DNA from: Paucilactobacillus hokkaidonensis JCM 18461
GTDB lineage: Bacteria; Bacillota; Bacilli; Lactobacillales; Lactobacillaceae
DNA: 64,000 nucleotides
Assembly (NCBI RefSeq): GCF_000829395.1
Contig: NZ_AP014680.1
Span: 1,674,001-1,738,000 of the forward strand
Direction: 5' to 3'
The notes under the pieces: generated by a model
The model's database searches: none
Seen by the model: only the letters and a program-made list of their open reading frames with translations
Told to the model about the DNA's origin: nothing
Made by a program: the position numbers and the translations under genes
In this document: positions 39,550 through 48,098 of the stretch, in pieces
Layout of the letters: every line of letters begins with the position of its first letter
How positions within the stretch are numbered: position 1 is the stretch's first letter

Positions 39550-42500
39550 ATGAAAAAAAGATTCTTAACGCTAATTGCTGTTGCAATTTTATGCTTTGGA
39601 ATTATCGTTCCTAGCGTTGGTTCTATTGGTGCACTTGCCGCTGCAGATTCCGGTGCAACTGAAACTACTAAGACGGATCAAAAACTAGATCCAGCCAATT
39701 TAGCTGACGGTAAATATACTATCGATGCACCATTAATGAAAAGTGAAAAACAGACCGCTTCACTTGCCCAAATTTATTTTAATAAGCAAGCTGATCTGTC
39801 AGTTAAAAATGGAAAATATAGTTTAACTCTTCATTTAATTAAAGATAAAGCAATGGTGTCTGATGTGACAACTGTTAGCGATGAAAAAGCGGCCACCGTT
39901 ACAAGTACAGGAGACCAAACAGAGGATTTAACATTTGAAATTGCTAACTTATCTGATGTAACAACTTTGTCATTAACTATTCACCCTGTTCCTACCATGA
40001 GTATGGCTCAAAAAATGGACGTTAGACCCGATTTGGATACATTAACAGCAGTACAACCTACTGATAGCAACAATCAAGCTACTACCACTAGTGAAAATGA
40101 TACCTCTAGCGCAGAAAGTAACACTAACAGCTCTTCAAGCACCAATGCCAGTAGCTCTGCTGCAACCGATCAACCTGCTACTAACGAATCAGATGCAGCG
40201 ACAACAACCAATACTAATGTAGAAACAGACACAAATGAGACGACAACAACCTTACCCACTGACCCAATCACGCCGACAAATCCGGCCACTACACCAACTG
40301 ATATAACGGATAATGCAGACACGACATTAACTCAGGCTCCTTTATTTAATCCCGCTAATTTAAGTGATGGAACCTACCAAATACCAGTGAATTTATTAAA
40401 AGCGGGCACATCCACTGCTTCGATAGCTGCCAGTTATTTTAGCGATAATGCAACTGTCGTTGTTTCAGATAACGCAACCAAAATCACTGTTACCCTGCAT
40501 GTCATTAAAAATGCTAATTTAATTACTGCTTTTGGAATTAGTGATACTGCCGCTACAATTTCAAATCAAAGTGCAACTAGTGAAGATCTGACATTTAATG
40601 TTGATGACCAGTTTGTAAATCCAACTGTTAGCGCTAATATGGCGATTACCATTCCTGGATTTAATAAAGCAATGTCAGAGAATGCTGATCTGCAATTTGC
40701 TAGTGCACTTTACATTGCCCCACAACCCAGCAAGACTACTGATACCTCTACAACCAACCCATCGGGATCTAATACAGACGCCGATAATGTGTCAACCACG
40801 ACTGAACCTACTTCCGATTTTGATCCTAATAACTTAATTGATGGAAATTACGAAGTTCCAATCTCTATTTTACAAGCAGATTCAGATAAGGCTTCTGTTT
40901 CAGCAAGCTTTTTTGCTCCAACTGCTACCGTTAAGGTCTCTGATAATACCCAAAACGTGACGGTAACCCTGCACATTACTAAAAATGCATCAACAATCAC
41001 AGCATTTTCCATTGCCAATCAGAATGCAGTCGTGTCAAACCAAACCAAAGATAGTGAGGATTTAACATTTAATGTAGATAATACATTTACAAATGCAATT
41101 GTGACTGCAGGCATGACTATCAAAATCCCAGTTCTAAACACTGAAATGAAGCAACAGGCACGAATAAAATTCGGCACGGCCCTTTATAGCAAACCTGCAA
41201 CGGATAATAATAACACTGGCGAAGGCACCACAACAGATAAGCCTGGTTCAACAACGGATCAGCCGGGAACATCAACTGATGACGGATCCAATAGTTCTGA
41301 AACTACAACTGCCGACTTACCAACCTTTGATCCAACTAATTTGAAGGACGGCCAATATAAAATTGATGCTTCAATTTTAAAGGCTGATTCTGACAATGCT
41401 TCAGTTGCTGCTAGTTTCTTTGATCCATATGCAACGGTCACAGTTTCAAATAATACGAAAACCGTCCAGGTCACTCTTCACGTTATTAAAAATGCATCCA
41501 CTATTAGTAGTTTTTCATTGGCTGGTCAAAACGCACAAATATCTGATGAAAACACAGGCAGTGAAAATCTAACTTTCACTGTCGATAACACATTCAAGGA
41601 TCCAATCGTGGGTGCTGCCATGACAATCAAGATTCCAGTTCTGAACACTGAGATGAATGAACAGGCTCGCGTGAAGTTCGGAACGGCTTTGTACAATAGT
41701 CCGGTAACTAATGAAACCAACCCCGGAAAAACAACTGATAATTCGGGTTCAAATAAAAATAACAATACTTCAATACCCAAAAAACAAGAAACTAAATTCA
41801 ATCTTAAAAATCCAAAAGACGGCCAATATAAAATCCAAGCGCCGATCATGCAATCTGATCTCACAACTGCCTCGGCTGCTCAAAAATTTATCGATAAACA
41901 GGCCACGATCATCGTGTCAAACAATGGTTCTAAAATTCAGCTCGTGTTACATCTTAATTCTGGTGCAGAATATATTAAACAAATGAGTATCGCTGGTCAA
42001 CAAGGAACCATGACTAATAAAAAAGGTGATACTGCTGATTTAACTTTTAATATTTCGACCACAACCTTATCAGGTATTGGCAAAACTACCTTTAATTTAG
42101 TTACGCCAATGGGCTCAATGTCTGAGACAGCTTATCTTATTTTCAATTTAAGTAATCAAAGTACTGCCAAACTAAAAGCCTTAATTTCAACACAAACTAA
42201 ATCATTAAATGGGCCTTCTCGATCACAACGTGGCATCATTGACCCAACCAAAGAGGTTCAATACGTTCCCTACAAAGTACTCGATGCTTCCCGTACCAGT
42301 CTATCAACGGCAAATAACTACTACACAAAATCGGCTAAGGTTGTTAAAGACGGCTCTGGCTACAAAGTGTTCCTAACCGTAAAAGAAACTGCTGGAATGG
42401 TCAACTTCACTCCTCTTTCAATTAATAACGGTGGTTTCACGGATAACAGTCACTCAACTACTAGCGGGCAAGACGTCTGGACTTATGCCTTTCACGTAGC

Positions 42501-42897
42501 TAATGAAAATGGCTTAGCTAATCCAATTGCCGCCCAAATTATGATGTCTGTATCAATTGCCCAGATAACTAATCAAAAATTCAACATTTGGTTAGCTTTT
42601 GGGAAGGCACAAACTGGTGGAACCGACTATCTTAATAGTAATTCTGGCAGTGCATTACCAGCCTCAACCTTAGCATTGGTAAATAGCAACAACACTGCAG
42701 CTCCAACGTTACTAACCAATACACCAGCAAATAAAAAGAAGGTCGCTGCTAGTGCCAATGGCAATCATAACTCTGCAAGCGAGAACAATAAATTAGCTTC
42801 AGTGAAACAGTATCCATTAATTGCTGAGATTGCTGGATTCAGTGCTGCAGCGTTGGCTATTATTGGCTTTGCATTCTATAAAAAATATCAGAGCTAA
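39550..42897 (+). CDS. Multi-NEAT surface protein, membrane anchored
   Basis: 1115 residues from ATG 39550 (GGGGG upstream). A signal peptide (about 1-30) precedes six NEAT-like repeats at about 47-150, 267-380, 425-537, 594-705, 751-850 and 903-1025, with Ser/Thr/Asn-rich linkers. The helix motif keeps Ser-x4-Tyr in repeats 1 and 2; repeats 3-5 have Phe instead. All six lack the tyrosine pair of haem-ligating NEATs; repeats 1-5 share a nearby Met instead. A single C-terminal membrane helix ends in KKYQS with no LPXTG. It heads the haem operon. Haemoglobin or haem capture is inferred. Confidence 0.9.
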   Translation: MKKRFLTLIAVAILCFGIIVPSVGSIGALAAADSGATETTKTDQKLDPANLADGKYTIDAPLMKSEKQTASLAQIYFNKQADLSVKNGKYSLTLHLIKDKAMVSDVTTVSDEKAATVTSTGDQTEDLTFEIANLSDVTTLSLTIHPVPTMSMAQKMDVRPDLDTLTAVQPTDSNNQATTTSENDTSSAESNTNSSSSTNASSSAATDQPATNESDAATTTNTNVETDTNETTTTLPTDPITPTNPATTPTDITDNADTTLTQAPLFNPANLSDGTYQIPVNLLKAGTSTASIAASYFSDNATVVVSDNATKITVTLHVIKNANLITAFGISDTAATISNQSATSEDLTFNVDDQFVNPTVSANMAITIPGFNKAMSENADLQFASALYIAPQPSKTTDTSTTNPSGSNTDADNVSTTTEPTSDFDPNNLIDGNYEVPISILQADSDKASVSASFFAPTATVKVSDNTQNVTVTLHITKNASTITAFSIANQNAVVSNQTKDSEDLTFNVDNTFTNAIVTAGMTIKIPVLNTEMKQQARIKFGTALYSKPATDNNNTGEGTTTDKPGSTTDQPGTSTDDGSNSSETTTADLPTFDPTNLKDGQYKIDASILKADSDNASVAASFFDPYATVTVSNNTKTVQVTLHVIKNASTISSFSLAGQNAQISDENTGSENLTFTVDNTFKDPIVGAAMTIKIPVLNTEMNEQARVKFGTALYNSPVTNETNPGKTTDNSGSNKNNNTSIPKKQETKFNLKNPKDGQYKIQAPIMQSDLTTASAAQKFIDKQATIIVSNNGSKIQLVLHLNSGAEYIKQMSIAGQQGTMTNKKGDTADLTFNISTTTLSGIGKTTFNLVTPMGSMSETAYLIFNLSNQSTAKLKALISTQTKSLNGPSRSQRGIIDPTKEVQYVPYKVLDASRTSLSTANNYYTKSAKVVKDGSGYKVFLTVKETAGMVNFTPLSINNGGFTDNSHSTTSGQDVWTYAFHVANENGLANPIAAQIMMSVSIAQITNQKFNIWLAFGKAQTGGTDYLNSNSGSALPASTLALVNSNNTAAPTLLTNTPANKKKVAASANGNHNSASENNKLASVKQYPLIAEIAGFSAAALAIIGFAFYKKYQS

Positions 42898-42913
42898 GAG
42901 AGAGGCTTATTAG

Positions 42914-43609
42914 ATGATGAAACGTAACTTTTTAAAAATTTTGCTGGGATTTATTTTAACACTGACAATCTTAATACTACCAACCAAGGTTTCCGCTGAC
43001 TCAATTAACTATCAATGTTTGAAATATGGTACATCGGAACAGTCCATTGCTTCTGGTTACTATGTTAAGCCAGCTCAAATTTCTGCTAATGGTGATCAAT
43101 ATTTGGTCACCATGACCATTCAAACTGGTGCTAAGCTGGGTAACTGGCCAGTTACTGTTCTCAGTATTAATGGTGCTGGCCCGGCTAACGTTAGTAAAAC
43201 AAGAAACGGTGATAATTATGACTACTCATACTCATTTCAAACCAAAGATTTGAGTAAAGTTATTAACAGTTCCATTTCGATTAATGTTCCTAATGTTTAC
43301 ACTGCTAAACATAATATCGGCTTCAAATTTGATACAGGTAATTTACCTGCTCTTGCAGCCACTAACAGCAGTAACAGTAGTAGCCAGGCTTCAGCCAGTT
43401 CTACTAGTAATGCCAGTTCGGTTGCCAACTCCTCTTCCGTAAAAAAAGATAAATCAAAGACCACAACCAAAAATAATAGTAGTGCCAACAAGCAAATTGC
43501 AGCACTTAACAAGAAAAATAAACAAACTCAAACAGCTATCATTATCGGCGGTATATCTGCATTGGTAATTTTAGCCGTGGCAGCCTTCTTCTTTATTAAA
43601 CGTAAATAG
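42914..43609 (+). CDS. Single-NEAT haem-binding surface protein
   Basis: 231 residues. Signal peptide (about 1-28), one NEAT domain at 30-150 with EQSIASGYYVKP (helix motif) and INVPNVYTAKHNIGFKF, where Tyr and His stand at the YxxxY positions, so the iron-ligating Tyr seems kept. A Ser/Asn/Lys-rich stalk follows, then a C-terminal helix (AIIIGGISALVILAVAAFFF) with the charged tail IKRK and no sortase motif. It starts 16 bp after the larger NEAT gene. It probably hands haem to the binding protein next to it. Confidence 0.88.
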   Translation: MMKRNFLKILLGFILTLTILILPTKVSADSINYQCLKYGTSEQSIASGYYVKPAQISANGDQYLVTMTIQTGAKLGNWPVTVLSINGAGPANVSKTRNGDNYDYSYSFQTKDLSKVINSSISINVPNVYTAKHNIGFKFDTGNLPALAATNSSNSSSQASASSTSNASSVANSSSVKKDKSKTTTKNNSSANKQIAALNKKNKQTQTAIIIGGISALVILAVAAFFFIKRK

Positions 43610-43624
43610 ACTGGGTGAGACAAA

Positions 43625-44512
43625 ATGAATTCCGCACGTAAAATATTATTTAGTGTTCTGACCATCTTATTGGTAATTATTTTGGTCATTGTTGGATTGG
43701 TCAGCTTTAATAAAGCAAAATCTAACCAAGCTAAAAAGCCTCGAATTGTTGCGACCACCATGGCGGTCGTTCAAATTGCTGATAAACTTGATTTAACCTT
43801 AGTTGGCGTTCCTAAGAGTGAAAATCCATTACCAACTAAATATAAAAATGTTACCAAGGTTGGGAGTCCAATGTCACCCAACGTCGAAAAAATTGCATCC
43901 CTTAAACCAACTGTAGTTTATTCAGTCAGTGTCTTAAAAGATCAATATGATACAGCGTTTAAAAAACAAAAATTTAATGCACAATACCTTGATTTGGATA
44001 CAGTTGCAGACTTAAAAAATGTTTTAACTTCAATGGGTAATCAATACGATCGGCAATCTCAAGCGACAAAACAAATTAAAATTATCAATAATACAATTAA
44101 AACTGTTAAAAACCGCCAAACTGGTCAAAAACCTAGGGTCTTAATTTTGATGGGCATGCCTGGTGCTGGTTACATGATTGCTACTAATCATTCTTATGTT
44201 GGTGACTTAGTACGACTTGCTGGTGGTCAAAATGTTTACACCGACCCAAAACAACCATATTTGGCACCCGAAAATGAATCATTAGCCACTAAACAACCAG
44301 ATGTCATTTTGCGTTTAGAGCACGCCATGCCGGAAGTAGTTAAACCTCAGTTTGACCAAGAATTCGAAACCAATTCGATCTGGGCACAAATGCCTGCAGT
44401 ACAAAACCATCGAGTTTACGATTTACAGCAGCCTGACTTCAATGCCACTGCCAATATGAATGTTAGACAAGCATTACTCAAAACTAGCAACTGGCTTTAT
44501 CCGGCCAAGTAA
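43625..44512 (+). CDS. isdE: Haem-binding protein of the ABC importer (IsdE-like)
   Basis: 295 residues. Class III binding-protein fold: RIVATTMAVVQIADKLDL at the start and LIRLAGGQNVYTD-like region in the second lobe. Two likely haem ligands are visible by position: Met in GSPMSPNVEKI and His in RLEHAMPEV, the pair known from IsdE. The N-terminal helix (about 7-27) has no cysteine, so it seems tethered by an uncleaved membrane segment rather than a lipid. Third gene of the cluster; the start has GGGTGAGAC upstream. Confidence 0.87.
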   Translation: MNSARKILFSVLTILLVIILVIVGLVSFNKAKSNQAKKPRIVATTMAVVQIADKLDLTLVGVPKSENPLPTKYKNVTKVGSPMSPNVEKIASLKPTVVYSVSVLKDQYDTAFKKQKFNAQYLDLDTVADLKNVLTSMGNQYDRQSQATKQIKIINNTIKTVKNRQTGQKPRVLILMGMPGAGYMIATNHSYVGDLVRLAGGQNVYTDPKQPYLAPENESLATKQPDVILRLEHAMPEVVKPQFDQEFETNSIWAQMPAVQNHRVYDLQQPDFNATANMNVRQALLKTSNWLYPAK

Positions 44513-44526
44513 GGAAGCATTTTAAG

Positions 44527-45489
44527 ATGAACAAACACCCTATTTTGGCATATATAACCACAGGATTATTGCTGATTATCACTATCATCATTGCTCTATT
44601 TGTTGGTGCTAGCGGATTCTCAATGTCCACTGGTTTACACGCGTTAGTTACTGGTCATCCAGCAACAGTCCTCAATACAATGTTAACCATTCGATTGCCT
44701 AGAATTGTGGCAGCTTTAATTAGTGGCGCCCTGCTTTCAGTTGCGGGCGCTTTTTTTCAATCAGCCCTCCGTAATCCAATTGCCGACCCAAGTATTTTGG
44801 GCATTTCTGCGGGTGCAGACCTATTAATGTTGCTCGGTGGAATCTTATTTCCGGCCTTTTTCTTCACAAAGCTGATCTTTGCTTTAATTGGCGGTTTAAT
44901 TGCTTTTGGAATATTAATTATCTTTCAGACCAAGGTTAATCCTTACCGACTTGTTTTAATCGGAATTGCAATTAACGCAGTCCTGGTGAGCCTCAAGCAA
45001 ATTTTCACTCCAACCACTGGTTCATCGACGTCAGTTTCACTTTCGACCATTACTTGGTCCACTACAACAATTCTATTGGTTCTGGGAATTATCGGCTTAA
45101 TGATAGCTCTGATTGTGGCCCCATTGACCAACTATTTAAAAATTGGCGACCAGCAATTAAAAGCCTTAGGCCTTGCAGTTAATAAAGTTAAAACTGGTCT
45201 ATTGTTACTGGGTGTGTACCTGACCTGTTTTGTAACTGCTAATGTTGGTGTATTACCATTTTTAGGAATCATTGTTCCTCATTTAAGTCGTTCATTGGTT
45301 GGCAACGATTATCGGCAAGTAATTCCGTTTGCCACAATCGCTGGGGCTTTATTGATGTTAATTGCAGATACCATTGGTCGTACGGTGGTTATTCCATCCG
45401 AAATACCAGCCGCAGCGTTATTGACTATTATTGGTGGTCCTTATTTGATTTATATTCTGACACAAAAAGGAGTTCAGCATGAAAATTAA
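44527..45489 (+). CDS. isdF: FecCD-type haem/iron ABC permease
   Basis: 320 residues, about nine membrane helices. The family's SGALLSVAGAFFQSALRNPI and ADPSILGISAGAD near residue 60-85 and the ATPase-contact region FLGIIVPHLSRSLVG are present. It overlaps the ATPase gene by 11 bases. Substrate is inferred from the neighbouring NEAT and IsdE-like proteins. Confidence 0.9.
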   Translation: MNKHPILAYITTGLLLIITIIIALFVGASGFSMSTGLHALVTGHPATVLNTMLTIRLPRIVAALISGALLSVAGAFFQSALRNPIADPSILGISAGADLLMLLGGILFPAFFFTKLIFALIGGLIAFGILIIFQTKVNPYRLVLIGIAINAVLVSLKQIFTPTTGSSTSVSLSTITWSTTTILLVLGIIGLMIALIVAPLTNYLKIGDQQLKALGLAVNKVKTGLLLLGVYLTCFVTANVGVLPFLGIIVPHLSRSLVGNDYRQVIPFATIAGALLMLIADTIGRTVVIPSEIPAAALLTIIGGPYLIYILTQKGVQHEN

Positions 45490-46237
45490 TGCAGTCTGCT
45501 TTTCATATCCTCATTCAAAACATAATATTATTGATCATCTTTCATACCATATCAAGCCCAACATTGTTACGGCAATTGTAGGACCAAATGGCTCTGGTAA
45601 AACAACCCTTTTACGAATGCTGGCCCGAGAACTAATCCCTACCAGTGGTAATATTCAATTAAATCAACGTGAAATTAGCAACTTTTCAAATAAAGAATAT
45701 GCTCAAAAAGTGGCAATTGTACATCAACACAATCCAATCTATGAGGATATCTCGGTTATCGATTTAGTCCGCTTCGGTCGCACCCCTTACGGTTCAGCAC
45801 TCAACACAGCAACAGATGACAGTATTTTACCAATTCTGGAATATTTAGAGTTAGTCCCACTGAAACAGCGTTCCATGTTGTCTTTGTCGGGCGGCCAACA
45901 ACAACGTGTTTGGTTAGCAATGGCCCTGGCTCAGCAACCAGAATACCTCTTACTTGATGAACCCACTACCTACCTTGATCTACATTTTCAAGCCAGTTTA
46001 ATGAAATTAATTGCTCGCTTAAATACCGATTTTAATATTACGGTTATTATGATTGTGCATGATTTAAATCAAGCTCTGCACTATAGTCAACGGACGGTTG
46101 TTATCAATCATGGAAAAATTATTGCTAGTGGAGACCCTACTAGAGTACTAACTCAAGAAACATTACAAAATGTGTTTCAGATTGACGCTGATGTTGTTCG
46201 TACCGAACGTGGTGAGTTTATTTTGCAAATGCCTTAG
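45479..46237 (+). CDS. ATPase of the haem/iron ABC importer
   Basis: 252 residues. Walker A VGPNGSGKTTLL at about 35, signature LSGGQQQRVWLAMALA at about 137, Walker B LLLDEPTTYLD and the switch histidine in IMIVHDLNQAL. Belongs to the FecE/FhuC class. Last gene of the five-gene cluster; element E follows. Confidence 0.93.
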   Translation: MKINAVCFSYPHSKHNIIDHLSYHIKPNIVTAIVGPNGSGKTTLLRMLARELIPTSGNIQLNQREISNFSNKEYAQKVAIVHQHNPIYEDISVIDLVRFGRTPYGSALNTATDDSILPILEYLELVPLKQRSMLSLSGGQQQRVWLAMALAQQPEYLLLDEPTTYLDLHFQASLMKLIARLNTDFNITVIMIVHDLNQALHYSQRTVVINHGKIIASGDPTRVLTQETLQNVFQIDADVVRTERGEFILQMP

Positions 46238-46296
46238 TATCCCTTGGTTATTTTTTCTAAAATGATCCTAATACGTAGGTACCTGTGAACTTACTA

Positions 46297-46392
46297 CTTT
46301 ACTTGCTAAAACGCGCAAAAAGTCGCAAAAGTCTATTTATAAACACAAAGGGAACCATATGATTCATATTTCGAATCATATTTCGCTTCTAT
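46297..46392 (-). repeat. Decayed half copy of hairpin element E
   Basis: ACGCGCAAAAAGTCGCAAAA at 46311 repeats the same string at 46407, offset 96 bp; ACACAAAGGGAACCA and ATGATTCATA follow in both. Here too the right arm is absent, with a small local hairpin (ATGATTC/GAATCAT) left. Confidence 0.8.
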
Positions 46393-46527
46393 TTTTACTT
46401 GCTAAAACGCGCAAAAAGTCGCAAAAGTCTATGTACAGACACAAAGGGAACCACATGATTCATAATTCGAATCATATGGTTCCCTTTGTGTCTGTACTAC
46501 GACTTCTGGGCGCGACTTTTTGCGCTC
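46393..46527 (-). repeat. Hairpin element E (after the amino-acid-binding gene)
   Basis: Minus strand from GAGCG (46527) to CGCGTTTTAGCAAGTAAAAA. Inner stem GACACAAAGGGAACCA../..GGTTCCCTTTGTGTC with a small ATGATTC/GAATCAT top. Outer arms GCGCAAAAAGTCGC/GCGACTTTTTGCGC. The ends carry GC for the AC/GT of other copies, a compensated change at both ends. It overlaps the stop codon of the gene to its right and follows the converging haem ATPase gene. Confidence 0.83.
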
Positions 46528-47714
46528 TATTTTACTGTAAATGCCTTCGCTACTTTTCCGTTTGTCAACTGCTCAATTGCAATTGTCTTTTGTGGATTAT
46601 GCTTTTTGTCAATTGTGATTGTTCCACTAACTCCGTGGAAATCCTTGATTTTGGCCATTCCCTTTGCAATTTGCACTGAGTTAGCCGATTTTTGTGTCTC
46701 AATTGCCTTTTTAACCATGTAGACAGTATCGTAACCAAGTGCTGAGAATGTTGGTGCGTCTTCGTGATACTTAGCCTTAAAGGCCTTTATAAAGGCACTA
46801 GCTTTCTTATCACTTGCTGCAGCTGTTGTTGAAAATGGTGTTGTGTAATAAACGTTAGTTGCATTGCTATTTCCTGCTATCTGGGTAAGTTTTGGATCCG
46901 CCATACCATCAGTCCCAACAATTGGTTTGGTGATTCCCATTTGACGAGCCTGTTTAACAATCAATCCAACTTCTGAATAATATCCTGGCGCAAAGATTGC
47001 ATCATAGTTCTTGGACTTAATTGATGTCAAGGTAGCATTAAAATCTTTATCTCCAGCTTGGAAGTACACAGTTTTAACAATTGTTCCGGGATAATCTTTC
47101 TTAAATTCTTTTGCCAACCCCGTTCCATAATCGGTTGACTTATCCGCCATAATAACAACCCGTTTTGTTTTTAGATTCTTGCTCATAAAGTTAGAAACAA
47201 CTTTTCCTTGGAAGTTATTTTGATATTCAGTTCGGAATACATAGGGCTGAACTTTACCATCCTTTTGCAATGTGTAGCTATAGTCAGAAGCCGATGGACT
47301 AATAGCGGCTACTTTAGCCTTAGTAATATTGGGAATTGCGGCCGTTCCTGCATTAGTTGTAGCCGGTCCGACAACGGCTTGAACTTTATCATTATTAACC
47401 AACTGGGCAGCAACTGATGATGATTCTGAACTGCTAGTTTTATTATCTCGATATATCATCTGAATTTTCTTCTTGGTATTACCAACCTTAATTCCACCGG
47501 CCTTGTTGATCTCCTGAGCAGCCAATGCAATTCCTTGCTTTTCAGCCTGACCATAAGCACCTGCCGAACCAGATAATTCCATATTCACACCAATTTTAAT
47601 TGTCTTACCAGGATCATTACCTTCACTTTTAGCTGAAGCACTACACCCCGCCAAGGTTGATCCGATTGTTCCCATTGCCATCATTATTGTTGCTACCTTC
47701 ATAAACTTCTTCAT
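46527..47714 (-). CDS. Branched-chain amino acid ABC substrate-binding protein (LivJ-like)
   Basis: Lipoprotein of 395 residues from MKKFMKVATIMM (ATG 47714, GGAGAG upstream). Lipobox LAGCSAS near residue 25. Periplasmic-binding fold type I with IKIGVNMELSGSAGAYGQAE and GPATTNAGTAAIPN, typical of LivJ. No permease or ATPase genes are next to it, so it is an orphan here and must use parts encoded elsewhere. Expression seems controlled by the upstream leader peptide and terminator. Confidence 0.9.
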   Translation of the reverse strand: MKKFMKVATIMMAMGTIGSTLAGCSASAKSEGNDPGKTIKIGVNMELSGSAGAYGQAEKQGIALAAQEINKAGGIKVGNTKKKIQMIYRDNKTSSSESSSVAAQLVNNDKVQAVVGPATTNAGTAAIPNITKAKVAAISPSASDYSYTLQKDGKVQPYVFRTEYQNNFQGKVVSNFMSKNLKTKRVVIMADKSTDYGTGLAKEFKKDYPGTIVKTVYFQAGDKDFNATLTSIKSKNYDAIFAPGYYSEVGLIVKQARQMGITKPIVGTDGMADPKLTQIAGNSNATNVYYTTPFSTTAAASDKKASAFIKAFKAKYHEDAPTFSALGYDTVYMVKKAIETQKSANSVQIAKGMAKIKDFHGVSGTITIDKKHNPQKTIAIEQLTNGKVAKAFTVK

Positions 47715-47806
47715 ATGTTCCACTCTCCCAAAATATGTTTTTTTGTTCTATGAATAATTGCTCGATGCTATGTGGTTAAAATAAGAATGCGCCTCCCTGT
47801 TCAAAT

Positions 47807-47839
47807 AAAAAACCTCATTCGTTTTAAGAATGAGGTTTT
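47807..47839 (-). terminator. Leader terminator before the LivJ-like gene
   Basis: Minus strand AAAACCTCATTC, loop TTAAAAC, GAATGAGGTTTT, T-run. It lies about 90 bases before the start codon. An earlier segment GATGAGGGC (47865-47857) can pair with its left arm, a possible antiterminator, and GCCCTTG (47885-47879) can pair with that segment. Confidence 0.85.
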
Positions 47840-47912
47840 GCAAAATCTGATTTGTTGCCCTCATCATTAAAACTCAAACAAGGGCTTAACATGTGATTTT
47901 CAATTACGAAAA

Positions 47913-47999
47913 TCAACTCGTCAGGTCCTTCTTCTTTAATAATAAGGCTAAACTTTGGATAGAGAATGTCATTTTATTTTGAGTTGTTATTTTCTTCAT
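47913..47999 (-). CDS. Leucine-rich leader peptide, 28 residues
   Basis: ATG at 47999 after GGAAAGGGAG. The peptide begins MKKITTQNKMTFSIQ and continues SLALLLKKKDLTS. It holds TTA GCC TTA TTA TTA, five codons with four Leu, then a run of Lys. Followed by alternative hairpins and a terminator before a branched-chain amino acid binding protein gene. This is the layout of translational attenuation; that leucine supply is read this way is inference. The stop codon lies at the base of a small GATTTTC/GAAAATC hairpin. Confidence 0.65.
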   Translation of the reverse strand: MKKITTQNKMTFSIQSLALLLKKKDLTS

Positions 48000-48098
48000 A
48001 ATGATTACTCCCTTTCCAAATTTGATGTTGATACTAGGTTATCGAAGTTTTATTAGAATGTCAACATTTTTTTCTAATTTAATTTTAATGTAGTTGTT

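Noticed and set aside
46359-46722. Plus-strand frames across element E and the LivJ-like gene end
   Set aside because: They translate the hairpin repeat and the antisense of the binding-protein gene.
47913-47999. T-box before the LivJ-like gene
   Set aside because: The conserved T-box motif AGGGTGGNACCGCG was not found in the leader, while a leader peptide was.
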